From assembly GCA_027016675.1 (NCBI GenBank), contig JALUSH010000132.1, positions 1 through 11,348 on the forward strand: 11,348 bases of DNA, read 5' to 3'. The translations under genes were made by a program, and so were the position numbers. Within the stretch, counting starts at the first letter, position 1. The number at the start of each line of letters is the position of its first letter. The notes beneath the pieces were generated by a model. That model saw only the letters and a program-made list of their open reading frames with translations. It was not told where the DNA came from and made no database searches. Origin of the DNA: Thermodesulfovibrio sp. Lineage in GTDB: Bacteria > Nitrospirota > Thermodesulfovibrionia > Thermodesulfovibrionales > JdFR-85. Below are positions 1-7,246 of this stretch, piece by piece.

Positions 1-102
1 ATATATACCATGTATTAAAGATAATGTCAATAAAAAAGTTTACTTTTATAGAGCAAAACAATACATTATATTTAACATACGTAAAGGATTCCTTTATTAA
101 CA

Positions 103-852
103 ATGGACAGGATTTATAAAGAACTTAAAAACAAGGCAATAAGGTTTGCAGAGGAGCTTGGCCCTCCGCTGTTCTACAGAGCGTTCAGCAAAGAAATAGA
201 ACACTCTCGAGGGCTTCTTGCGAAAAATCTGTTAATAAGACGTTGTATAAACCACCTTGAGATTGAACAGGAAGGAATGGGACACGGCTTTGAGCATTCA
301 AAGGCCGTGGCAATAGATGCGGGTGCCCTCATCCAGATAGAGGGTCGAGAGAAAGGCTTTTCTGATAAAAGTATTGAGGATATGATTAATACAGTTCAGA
401 TTGCTGGCATACTTCATGATATAAAACGTGGTGAGGAGGGACATGCTGTAGCAGGTAGCCGTGAAGCAGCAGCTATATTAGACTGTTTTGGCCTTGATGA
501 CAAACATAAAGAGTATATTGTGATTGCTATTCGTAACCATGAGGCCTTTAAGGATGTGATTCAGGCACGGGATAAATACGGTGAATTAATAAGTGATACC
601 CTGTATGATGCTGATAAATTCCGATGGGGTCCTGATAATTTTACCACCATGATTTGGGAGATGTTAAGGCATAATCAGATTCCGCCTGATGTATTTCTGG
701 AAAATTACAAAAAGGGGCTTCAATATATAAAAAGGGTGAAAGAGACCTTCCGAACAGCCACTGCAAAGGTCTTTGGGCCGGAAATCATAGACCAGGGGCT
801 TAAGATTGGCAATATTATCTATGAAGAATTAAAGAGGTATATGTCACGATGA
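103..852 (+). CDS. HD-domain metal-dependent phosphohydrolase, substrate unknown
   Basis: A 249-residue soluble protein with an HD-superfamily metal site. Visible ligands are His61/His65 in GHGFEHS, His105-Asp106 in ILHDIKRG, His114, His146 in IRNHE, and Asp169/Asp171 in LYDADKFRW. HD proteins hydrolyse phosphate esters of nucleotides, cyclic dinucleotides or metabolites. Nothing here fixes the substrate, and no sensor, GGDEF or REC domain is attached. The ATG at 103 follows AAAGGA (83-88) at a long 14-base spacing, and that site lies within a short palindrome (83-95). The upstream 102 bases are AT-rich and hold a TATATT (67-72) but no convincing -35 box. The 3' end overlaps the convergent YkgJ-type gene by 9 bases. 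The fold call is firm; the biological role is open. Confidence 0.88.
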   Translation: MDRIYKELKNKAIRFAEELGPPLFYRAFSKEIEHSRGLLAKNLLIRRCINHLEIEQEGMGHGFEHSKAVAIDAGALIQIEGREKGFSDKSIEDMINTVQIAGILHDIKRGEEGHAVAGSREAAAILDCFGLDDKHKEYIVIAIRNHEAFKDVIQARDKYGELISDTLYDADKFRWGPDNFTTMIWEMLRHNQIPPDVFLENYKKGLQYIKRVKETFRTATAKVFGPEIIDQGLKIGNIIYEELKRYMSR

Positions 853-1626
853 CCTGTCAGTACGGAGCTTTATTACAGGATTACCGAAAAGCACGCCATG
901 AAGCCACTTATGGGCGAATTTCAGGAGCTCTGTCTCATCCTCTTTTATGCTCTCTACGGTTTCTTCGTCCACCTCGTATAAGTTCAGGAACCGGCTTTCA
1001 AAGACAAATTTCCTGAAATTATCGATATCATAGCTGCACATTAGATAGAGGCTTATGCTCTTCTGATCAGGCTTGAAATCAGGTGCCAGGAGTTTTTTAC
1101 TTAAGACTATATCAAACCAGTCTTTATTTATAAAATCAAAGATGTTTATCTCCTGCGACTCTCTCCATTCACGGATTGTCCATTCCTTTTCCTCTTCATA
1201 ACCCTTACAGTAATGCTCCTTTATAGGAAAGAAAAAGTCTCCTCCACCAACCTCTTTGCTTTTAAGTAAACCAAATCCTATAGGATAATAGCGACACACC
1301 ACAGGACGGTCTGAATATATGGTGCAACCCTCTTCTGTAACAAAGGGACATCTACCCTCTTTGGTCATTTTTAGCATGTAGAGGGGGAGTTTAGATTTTT
1401 TTAGCTCCATTAGCTGGACATAATTTGCTAAAAACTCTCCTGAGGTGATTCCAAGACGATTTTTTATGCGTACCACATCGTAGGGTGTTATAAAGATGTC
1501 TATCTTACCGCAACATTGTGTGAAACACTCAAGCCCTTTATGGCACATAAAGGAAAATTTGCTGTCCAGATCCATCCTGATGGGTTGAACAGGATTGCCT
1601 GACAATGTTTTGATTATCTCTTCCAT
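844..1626 (-). CDS. YkgJ-family cysteine cluster protein
   Basis: A 260-residue protein with the cysteine layout of the YkgJ/UPF0153 group (Fe-S or zinc chelation suspected, function unproven). Cysteines are Cys28-x5-Cys34-x3-Cys38-Cys39 near the N-terminus, then Cys93 in GRCPF, Cys101 in EGCTIY, Cys111 in RPVVCRYYP, and Cys140 in EHYCKGY. The segment around residues 91-116 (GRCPF, then a Cys, then RP..CRxYP) is the family signature. The C-terminal half (about 145-260) is charged and shows no recognisable domain. No signal peptide or membrane segment is seen, so it is probably cytoplasmic. The start is supported by AAGGAG (complement of 1634-1639) seven bases before the ATG. A TATATT-like -10 lies further upstream on the minus strand, but its -35 is poor. 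Its stop overlaps the facing HD gene. Confidence 0.87.
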   Translation of the reverse strand: MEEIIKTLSGNPVQPIRMDLDSKFSFMCHKGLECFTQCCGKIDIFITPYDVVRIKNRLGITSGEFLANYVQLMELKKSKLPLYMLKMTKEGRCPFVTEEGCTIYSDRPVVCRYYPIGFGLLKSKEVGGGDFFFPIKEHYCKGYEEEKEWTIREWRESQEINIFDFINKDWFDIVLSKKLLAPDFKPDQKSISLYLMCSYDIDNFRKFVFESRFLNLYEVDEETVESIKEDETELLKFAHKWLHGVLFGNPVIKLRTDRSS

Positions 1627-1678
1627 GGTAATGCTCCTTAAAAATGTTTAATTCATTTAATATAACCTATTGGAGGGG

Positions 1679-1713
1679 AAAAATACCAATCCAGGGAACA
1701 ATATTGCTGGATT
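1679..1713 (-). terminator. probable rho-independent terminator of motAB
   Basis: Downstream of motB on the minus strand, AATCCAG pairs with CTGGATT (plus positions 1707-1713 with 1688-1694). The 12-base loop contains a small CAATATTG palindrome. The stem is followed after GGTA by a run of five T. The stem is only 7 bp, so this is a modest candidate. It lies where a motAB terminator is expected, before the next minus-strand gene. Confidence 0.4.
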
Positions 1714-1723
1714 TGGGATATAG

Positions 1724-2509
1724 TTAACTGTTATTTGTATGTTTCTTGTCCTTAAACAGTACAATGATGCTGATTCTTCTATTTCTGGGGTCACGGGGAT
1801 TTTCTTTTATCAAGGGTTCCTTGTCAGCATATCCGATAACCTTGACTATTCTTTCTGGGTCGATTCCCACAGATTCAATATACCGGCGGGCAGCATTTGC
1901 CCTGTCTGTGGAAAGCTCCCAGTTTGAGTAATGACTGTTTGTCGAATAAGAATAGGCATCGGTATGGCCTTCAATATAAAGAGGGTTAGAAATGATTTTA
2001 ATATTATCTGCTAAAACATTTAGTATATGCTTTGCTGTTTTTGTTAATTCAGCACTTCCAATCTGAAACATGGTGCTACCGTTTTTATCAACAATTTCTA
2101 TCTTTACACCTTCATTCACGATCATTACTATTATCTGGTCTTTCACATCGCTAAGTAGAGTTTCCACAGCCTGTTTTATTGCCTCTTTTAGTGCAGCAGG
2201 GGTTAGGTGGCTCTGTTCATAATAGGGGGCAAAGACCTTTTTTGATGTCTCCCCCGACTCATTGAAAATAGCACTTGATTTTTCCATAATAGAGACACCA
2301 CCCTCTTTAAAAAGGCTGAAATACTTAAAATATTCTGCCACCCTTGCGCGTTTTTCAGGAGAAACCATTGTTATGAGCCACAGCAGAAGAAAAAAGGCCA
2401 TCATGGCGGTAACAAAGTCTGCATAGGCTACCTTCCAGCTTCCACCGTGATGACCTCCTTCACTGTTTTTTTTAACCTTTTTTATAATGATCTGCTTCGA
2501 ATCTTTCAT
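1724..2509 (-). CDS. motB: flagellar motor stator protein MotB
   Basis: A 261-residue stator subunit that anchors the MotA4MotB2 ion channel to peptidoglycan. The N-terminus has the basic HHGGSWKVAYADFVTAMMAFF segment, split here as HHGGSWK and VAYADFVTAMM. Asp31 matches the proton-carrying Asp32 of E. coli MotB. One membrane helix spans about 28-48, followed by a plug/linker region (about 50-115). An OmpA-like peptidoglycan-binding domain covers about 135-255, with GHTDA at 181-185 and the later NRRISI motif. Length is slightly short of E. coli MotB (308), mostly in the linker. The start codon overlaps the motA stop as ATGA, so translation is probably coupled. The Asp and overall sequence suggest proton rather than sodium coupling; that is inference. 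Confidence 0.96.
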   Translation of the reverse strand: MKDSKQIIIKKVKKNSEGGHHGGSWKVAYADFVTAMMAFFLLLWLITMVSPEKRARVAEYFKYFSLFKEGGVSIMEKSSAIFNESGETSKKVFAPYYEQSHLTPAALKEAIKQAVETLLSDVKDQIIVMIVNEGVKIEIVDKNGSTMFQIGSAELTKTAKHILNVLADNIKIISNPLYIEGHTDAYSYSTNSHYSNWELSTDRANAARRYIESVGIDPERIVKVIGYADKEPLIKENPRDPRNRRISIIVLFKDKKHTNNS

Positions 2510-3357
2510 TTTTTCCTTATGGCCTCTTCCAGTTCATTGAAGGATGGTCTATCTGTTGAAGGAATGGCCCTCCTTCCAAATTCAACAGCCATCTGAGGTG
2601 CTGCACCACCTACGAATGAAACAAGGGCTACCCTGATTATCTCAAGGGCAACACCGTCATCTTTGACCTTTGTTTCTATATTGGCTGCAATAGGGCCTAC
2701 AAAGCCATAACACATGAGAACACCCATAAATGTTCCTACAAGTGCAGCACCTATACTATGACCAAGCACCTCGGGAGGTTCGCTAATTTTTCCCATTGTA
2801 AGCACAACTCCAAGCACAGCAGCAACGATACCAAGCCCTGGCAATGAGTCAGCAACCATGGAGATTTTATGTGCAGGAGCCAGTGCTTCATGGTGATGCG
2901 TTTCTGCATCCAGTTCCATCAGGCTGTCAAGTTCATGGGCCGGTACATTGGTAGAAATGATCACCTTGAGATTATCACAAAGATAATTAATGGCATGATG
3001 ATTGGCAAGTACCTTTTTATGTTTATTAAAGATAGGGCTTTTGGCAGGTTCTTCAATATCACCTTCAATGGAGATAAGTCCTTCCTTTCGGATCTTTGAA
3101 AAAATCTGGAACAGTAATGTCAGGAGTTCAAGATATCCTCCCTTGCCCATACCTCCGGAGCCGAAAAGCTTACCCATGCTCTTTACGATGAGAAAAAGCA
3201 CCTTTGGAGGAGAGGCAATAATGAGAGAACCAATAGCAGCTCCAAAGATGATAACCACCTCTGCTGGCTGAAACAGCACAGAAAGATTACCGTGCTCCAT
3301 CAGGTATCCGCCTACTACAGCCCCGAGCACCACAATTATGCCAATAATTACAAACAT
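2506..3357 (-). CDS. motA: flagellar motor stator protein MotA
   Basis: A 283-residue, four-helix stator subunit that couples ion flow to torque on FliG. Key residues fall at the same numbers as in E. coli MotA: Arg90 and Glu98 in the cytoplasmic loop (KIRKEGLISIE), Pro173 in DSLPGLGIVAAVLG, and Pro222 in YGFVGPIAA. Helices are near 2-20, 33-50, 168-188 and 200-224. The length fits the E. coli-type MotA family. The start at 3357 gives the usual FVIIGIIVVLGAVVGGYL opening. Only AAAGG lies before it, one base from the ATG, which is too close for a normal ribosome binding site. A sigma-28-type promoter just upstream would give a leader of about five bases. It is first in the operon with motB. 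No other flagellar or chemotaxis genes are in the window. Confidence 0.96.
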   Translation of the reverse strand: MFVIIGIIVVLGAVVGGYLMEHGNLSVLFQPAEVVIIFGAAIGSLIIASPPKVLFLIVKSMGKLFGSGGMGKGGYLELLTLLFQIFSKIRKEGLISIEGDIEEPAKSPIFNKHKKVLANHHAINYLCDNLKVIISTNVPAHELDSLMELDAETHHHEALAPAHKISMVADSLPGLGIVAAVLGVVLTMGKISEPPEVLGHSIGAALVGTFMGVLMCYGFVGPIAANIETKVKDDGVALEIIRVALVSFVGGAAPQMAVEFGRRAIPSTDRPSFNELEEAIRKK

Positions 3358-3368
3358 ACCTTTATTTT

Positions 3369-3396
3369 ATATCGGATAATCAGGTAAATTTCTTTA
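3369..3396 (-). promoter_or_regulatory. sigma-28 (FliA/SigD) type promoter for motAB
   Basis: On the minus strand, TAAA (complement of 3393-3396), 16 bases, then TCCGATAT (complement of 3369-3376). This compares with the motility-sigma consensus TAAA-N14-16-GCCGATAT described for SigD. Only the first base of the -10 differs. The downstream gene is a stator operon, a classic member of this regulon, which strengthens the call. The -10 ends 11 bases before the motA ATG, so the start site would fall near 3362. Confidence 0.7.
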
Positions 3397-3417
3397 ATAA
3401 ATAGTTAAAATAGATAT

Positions 3418-4107
3418 ATGAAAAAAAAGATAATTTCAATCTGTGGTGCCCATAGTGGATGTGGGAAAACCTTTATAGCAGAGTTGCTTTTAAGAAGCCT
3501 TCAGGGAAGGTGGGCTGCCATAAAGTATACCAGAACCGCATTTTACACCACTGTTAAGGAATCTGCAGCCTCAGATGATATAGAGGGCAAGGATACGTGG
3601 CGAATGAAACAGGCAGGTGCAGACCCTGTTCTCTGGGTTCAGGCACCTGAAGACCAGCTTGCAGAGCCCCTTGAGATAGCCATGTCAATGCTCTCAGGGG
3701 CAGAAGGTGTTATAATAGAAGGAAACTCTGTAATTGAGTTTTTAAACCCTGATGTAGTAATATTTGTTTTTGGTGAGGATGACAAAAGAATAAAAGAGTC
3801 TGCCCGTAAGATTTTACCAAGAGCAGATATTGTTATAAAAAGACACCCTGATAAACTTAATAATGGAAATGCTATTATACTGCCTGACGGAGAGGAAAAG
3901 TTAATCAACAGAGTTGAGGTTCTTTTGAACAAGGACAAAAAAGAGAGAATAATAGAGCGTATTCATTCACTCAGTAAGGACGGGAGAATTCCCTGTCCGC
4001 TCGCCCGTCGCCTGGCAGAAGAAGAAGGACTTTCCTATAAAGAAATAGGTGACATCCTGAATGAGCTAAAAATCAAGATTACAAACTGTGAACTGGGGTG
4101 TTTTTAA
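3418..4107 (+). CDS. MobB-like P-loop NTPase with cysteine-bearing C-terminal domain
   Basis: A 229-residue protein. Residues 10-18 (GAHSGCGKT) form a Walker A loop, and GVIIEGN near residue 98 looks like the Walker B strand. The segment EGKDTWRMKQAGADPVLWV resembles the GKDSxRxxxAGA stretch of MobB, which binds GTP in molybdenum cofactor guanylylation. The usual MobB K-H-x-H-H region is replaced by AAIKYTRTAF, so a true MobB role is uncertain. After about residue 175 comes an appended helical region with Cys193 (IPCPLARRLAEE) and Cys224-x3-Cys228 at the extreme C-terminus (NCELGCF). These residues could bind a metal or Fe-S cluster. The start lacks any Shine-Dalgarno sequence. It opens the block leading to ccsA-hemA-hemC and ends in a TAATG overlap with ccsA. 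Molybdenum enzyme biogenesis is a guess from similarity. Confidence 0.8.
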   Translation: MKKKIISICGAHSGCGKTFIAELLLRSLQGRWAAIKYTRTAFYTTVKESAASDDIEGKDTWRMKQAGADPVLWVQAPEDQLAEPLEIAMSMLSGAEGVIIEGNSVIEFLNPDVVIFVFGEDDKRIKESARKILPRADIVIKRHPDKLNNGNAIILPDGEEKLINRVEVLLNKDKKERIIERIHSLSKDGRIPCPLARRLAEEEGLSYKEIGDILNELKIKITNCELGCF

Positions 4108-4925
4108 TGGTAATAATACTTTTCGAGCTTGCCCTTACTTTCTATTTTGCTGCCACCATAGTGGGTGTCCTGGAGTTATTCAAAAGCAGTAAGGCCACCA
4201 CAAGACTACTTATGATACTTGCAGTTATAGGTTTTGCTCTTCATACTGCAAATATTGTATTGCGCTTTTTCATCGGTGGACACCTGCCCATAACAAATAT
4301 GCATGAGGCATCATCTTTCTTTTCATGGTGTATTGTACTGCTTTTTTTCTATATTGAATACCGATATAAAGTGGGTCTCCTGGGCTCTTTTGTTATGCCA
4401 GTGGTATTTCTATTCATGCTTTCTTCTTCGATTCTACCAAGGGGAATCAAGCCTCTCAGTCCACTACTACAGAGTTCCTGGTTTGCTGTTCATACATTGC
4501 TGGCCTTTCTGGGTGACGCAGCCTTTGCAATGGCTGCAGGGATAGGGCTTATGTATCTATTGCAGGAGCATTTTGTTAAGAAAAAACATCTTGGTAGTCT
4601 TTTTCAACGGTTGCCAAGCCTGCAAAGCCTTGATGAAATAAACTACAGATTAATAAGTATAGGATTCCCCCTGCTAACCCTTGCCATTGTTACAGGTTCC
4701 ATATGGGCAGAAACGGCTCTGGGAAGCTACTGGCGCTGGGATCCCAAGGAAACCTGGTCGCTTATCACGTGGTTTATATATGTCTTTGTCTTGCATGCAA
4801 GATTACGAGCAGGCTGGCGTGGCAAGAAGGCAGCTTATCTATCCATTATTGGATTTCTTGCAGTACTGTTTACCTTCTTTGGAGTAAACCTGATTCTTAA
4901 AGGATATCACAGCTATCTACAATGA
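4107..4925 (+). CDS. CcsA/HemX-type cytochrome c assembly membrane protein
   Basis: An integral membrane protein of 272 residues with about eight helices and the tryptophan-rich haem-handling motif GSYWRWDPKETW (206-217). This motif is flanked by His129 (SSWFAVH) and His230 (FVLHARLR), the arrangement known from CcsA/CcsBA system II haem delivery. An N-terminal GGHLPITNMHEASSFFSW stretch (57-74) also fits the family. Placement directly before hemA matches the HemX subgroup, reported to affect HemA levels in Bacillus. The complete WWD motif instead favours a role in haem transport for cytochrome c; both are possible. The start is taken at the ATG at 4107, overlapping the upstream stop as TAATG, because GGGGTG (4095-4100) sits six bases before it. 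The in-frame GTG at 4098 has no such site. The end overlaps hemA as ATGA. Confidence 0.92.
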   Translation: MVIILFELALTFYFAATIVGVLELFKSSKATTRLLMILAVIGFALHTANIVLRFFIGGHLPITNMHEASSFFSWCIVLLFFYIEYRYKVGLLGSFVMPVVFLFMLSSSILPRGIKPLSPLLQSSWFAVHTLLAFLGDAAFAMAAGIGLMYLLQEHFVKKKHLGSLFQRLPSLQSLDEINYRLISIGFPLLTLAIVTGSIWAETALGSYWRWDPKETWSLITWFIYVFVLHARLRAGWRGKKAAYLSIIGFLAVLFTFFGVNLILKGYHSYLQ

Positions 4926-6202
4926 GGTTGCTTGTTACTGGATTAAATCATAAGACAGCCCCTATTGAAATAAGAGAGAAAGTGGCCTTTGACGGTCCAA
5001 AGCTTGAAGAGGGTCTGAAGGGACTGCTGAAAGGTCAGGAGATTGAAGGAGCTGTTATTTTATCCACATGCAACAGGGTGGAACTCTATTTACAAACAAC
5101 AAACATAGAGGGTGCAAAAAGATATGTGGTTGATTTTCTTTCAGAATTTCATAAGGTAAAACTGCCGGAACTCGAAAAATCACTGTACATGTTTTTTGAT
5201 GAAGAGGCTGTACGACACGTCTTCAGGGTTGCCTCAAGCCTTGATTCAATGGTAGTAGGTGAACCCCAGATACTTGGACAGGTAAAGGATGCCTTTGAAT
5301 TCGCTCTTCAAAGAAAATATACAAGTGTGCTCCTCAACAAGCTTTTTAAAAAGGCCATATCTGTTGCAAAGAGAATAAGAACTGAAACAAGGATAGCAGA
5401 AAATGCTGTATCAATAAGTTATGCTGCTGTAGAGCTTGCCAAAAAGATCTTTACAGACCTGAGCGAAAAGACCTTTATGCTTCTTGGTGCTGGTGAGATG
5501 GCTGAACTGGCAGTAAGGCATCTCATTAATAATGGAGTAAAAGATGTGGCTGTAGCAAACCGTACCTATGAAAGGGGAGTTGAACTGGCTAATCAATTCT
5601 GCGGACGGGCTGTAAAATTTGAACAATTCAAAGAAGAGCTTGTTTATACAGATATAATTATTTGTTCCACAGGTGCGCCCACGTATATCTTATATAAGAA
5701 TGAGATGCAGAGCATTATGAAAAAGAGAAAACACAAACCTGTATTTATAATTGATATATCTGTGCCAAGGAATATTGACCCTGAGATCAACAGGATTGAT
5801 AATGTCTATCTATACGATGTAGATGACCTGCAGAGTGTGGTAGATACCAATATACTGGAAAGGAAAAAAGAGGCTGAAAAGGCTGAAAGGATAGTTGATG
5901 AAGAGGTGGAAAAATTCATGAAATGGATGGAATCCCTTGATGCCGTGCCCACTATAGTTGCTCTGAGAAACTTCGCAGAACGGATAAAGAATGCAGAATT
6001 AGAACGGTTAATGAACAGAATCGGTGAGATTGATGAGCGTCAGAGAAGACTAATAGAAACCACCATTAATGCTGTTGTAAACAAGATACTGCATCCACCT
6101 ACAATTGCCCTGAAGGATGACAGGGAAGATCGTGATGTTTTGATTGCTACCATAAAGATCCTTTATGGATTAGGTGAGGAAAAGAACGAACATAACAATT
6201 AA
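4922..6202 (+). CDS. hemA: glutamyl-tRNA reductase
   Basis: HemA, 426 residues, reduces glutamyl-tRNA(Glu) to glutamate-1-semialdehyde with NADPH, the first committed step of C5-pathway tetrapyrrole synthesis. The N-terminal catalytic domain has GLNHKTAPIEIREK (7-20) and the nucleophile Cys50 in LSTCNRVELY. The family motif MVVGEPQILGQVKDAF follows, then the NADPH-binding domain with LGAGEMAELAVRHL and VANRTYERG. A C-terminal helical dimerisation domain ends near DRDVLIATIKILYGL. Length is normal. Translation is probably coupled to ccsA through the ATGA overlap. hemC follows after 19 bases. No hemL, hemB or hemD is in the window, so the rest of the pathway is elsewhere. Confidence 0.98.
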   Translation: MRLLVTGLNHKTAPIEIREKVAFDGPKLEEGLKGLLKGQEIEGAVILSTCNRVELYLQTTNIEGAKRYVVDFLSEFHKVKLPELEKSLYMFFDEEAVRHVFRVASSLDSMVVGEPQILGQVKDAFEFALQRKYTSVLLNKLFKKAISVAKRIRTETRIAENAVSISYAAVELAKKIFTDLSEKTFMLLGAGEMAELAVRHLINNGVKDVAVANRTYERGVELANQFCGRAVKFEQFKEELVYTDIIICSTGAPTYILYKNEMQSIMKKRKHKPVFIIDISVPRNIDPEINRIDNVYLYDVDDLQSVVDTNILERKKEAEKAERIVDEEVEKFMKWMESLDAVPTIVALRNFAERIKNAELERLMNRIGEIDERQRRLIETTINAVVNKILHPPTIALKDDREDRDVLIATIKILYGLGEEKNEHNN

Positions 6203-6221
6203 GATTTGAAGAGGAGAAGTG

Positions 6222-7184
6222 ATGTCAGGCAAAAGGAAGGTGGTTATTGGCAGCAGGGGAAGCAAGCTGGCCCTGTGGCAGGCCGAATGGGTTAAAGAAG
6301 AATTATTAAAGCTCCATCCGGAAATCGAGGTGGAAATTAGAAGAATAAAGACAACAGGGGACAAGATCCTGGATGTGCCACTTGCAAAGATCGGTGGCAA
6401 GGGTTTATTTGTAAAAGAGATCGAAGAGGCAATACTCAGGGGTGATGTGGATCTGGCAGTGCACAGCATGAAAGATGTACCCACACTTTTACCTTCAGGG
6501 CTTCATTTAACAGCGATCTGCAGGAGGGAAGACCCAAGGGATGCATTTATATCAAGAAAAAATGAAAAGGGCTTCATGATTAGCAGTTTCCAGGATATTC
6601 CTGAGGGATCTGTAATTGGTACGAGCAGTCTCAGACGGTCCTGTCAGCTGCTTAATCAGCGACCTGACCTGAAAATAGTACAGTTACGCGGAAATGTGGA
6701 TACAAGATTGAGAAAGCTTGATGAAGGACAGTTTGATGCCATAATCCTTGCAACTGCAGGGGTTAAGAGACTTGGCTGGGAAGAAAGAATAACAGAGCGA
6801 ATCTCGCCTGAAAATATGTTGCCTGCCATAGGACAGGGTGCAATAGGCATTGAATGTAGAGCAGATGACGATTTTATTATTGAGCTTATCTCACCTTTAA
6901 ACCACAGGGAAACGGCTCTGTGTGTCAGGGCTGAAAGGGCCTTTCTGAAGCGCCTCGAGGGTGGATGTCAGGTACCTATAGCTGCATATGGAAGTCTAAT
7001 TCAGGATAATGGTAAGGAAATCTTATTACTTGATGGCCTTGTTGGAAGTGTTGATGGGAAAATTTTAATAAGAGACAGAAAAAAAGGGTCACCTGCAGAG
7101 GCTGAAACCCTTGGTGATAGCCTTGCCAGGGCCCTCCTTGAAAGAGGTGCCAGAGAGATTCTGGAAGAGGTGTATGGTAGATGA
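6222..7184 (+). CDS. hemC: hydroxymethylbilane synthase (porphobilinogen deaminase)
   Basis: HemC, 320 residues, polymerises four porphobilinogens into hydroxymethylbilane on a covalent dipyrromethane cofactor. Visible markers are IGSRGSKLALWQ (9-20), the catalytic Asp85 in DLAVHSMKDVPT, the substrate-binding GTSSLRR (133-139) and LRGNVDTRL (155-163) segments, and the cofactor-binding Cys249 in LEGGCQVPIAAY. Length is typical. The start is taken at the ATG at 6222, with GAGGAG (6211-6216) five bases upstream. The adjacent GTG at 6219 would leave only two bases. It follows hemA in the same operon. The next gene is transaldolase instead of the frequently seen hemD. Confidence 0.98.
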   Translation: MSGKRKVVIGSRGSKLALWQAEWVKEELLKLHPEIEVEIRRIKTTGDKILDVPLAKIGGKGLFVKEIEEAILRGDVDLAVHSMKDVPTLLPSGLHLTAICRREDPRDAFISRKNEKGFMISSFQDIPEGSVIGTSSLRRSCQLLNQRPDLKIVQLRGNVDTRLRKLDEGQFDAIILATAGVKRLGWEERITERISPENMLPAIGQGAIGIECRADDDFIIELISPLNHRETALCVRAERAFLKRLEGGCQVPIAAYGSLIQDNGKEILLLDGLVGSVDGKILIRDRKKGSPAEAETLGDSLARALLERGAREILEEVYGR

Positions 7185-7246
7185 TCGCGGAGATTTTTGT
7201 TACTCATAATAACAAGCGATAACCATGAAATTAAAGGAGGTTTATG

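Noticed and set aside
3418..3428. Run of eight A just after the MobB-like start as a phase-variation tract
   Set aside because: The run is short, encodes ordinary lysines, and nothing suggests that slippage is used.
4098..4106. GTG start three codons upstream for the CcsA/HemX-type protein
   Set aside because: The following ATG at 4107 has GGGGTG at good spacing and gives a typical TAATG coupling; the GTG is part of that site.
7197..7215. TTGTTA/TAACAA hairpin between hemC and tal
   Set aside because: Only six AT-rich pairs with a seven-base loop and no T tract, so not a credible terminator.
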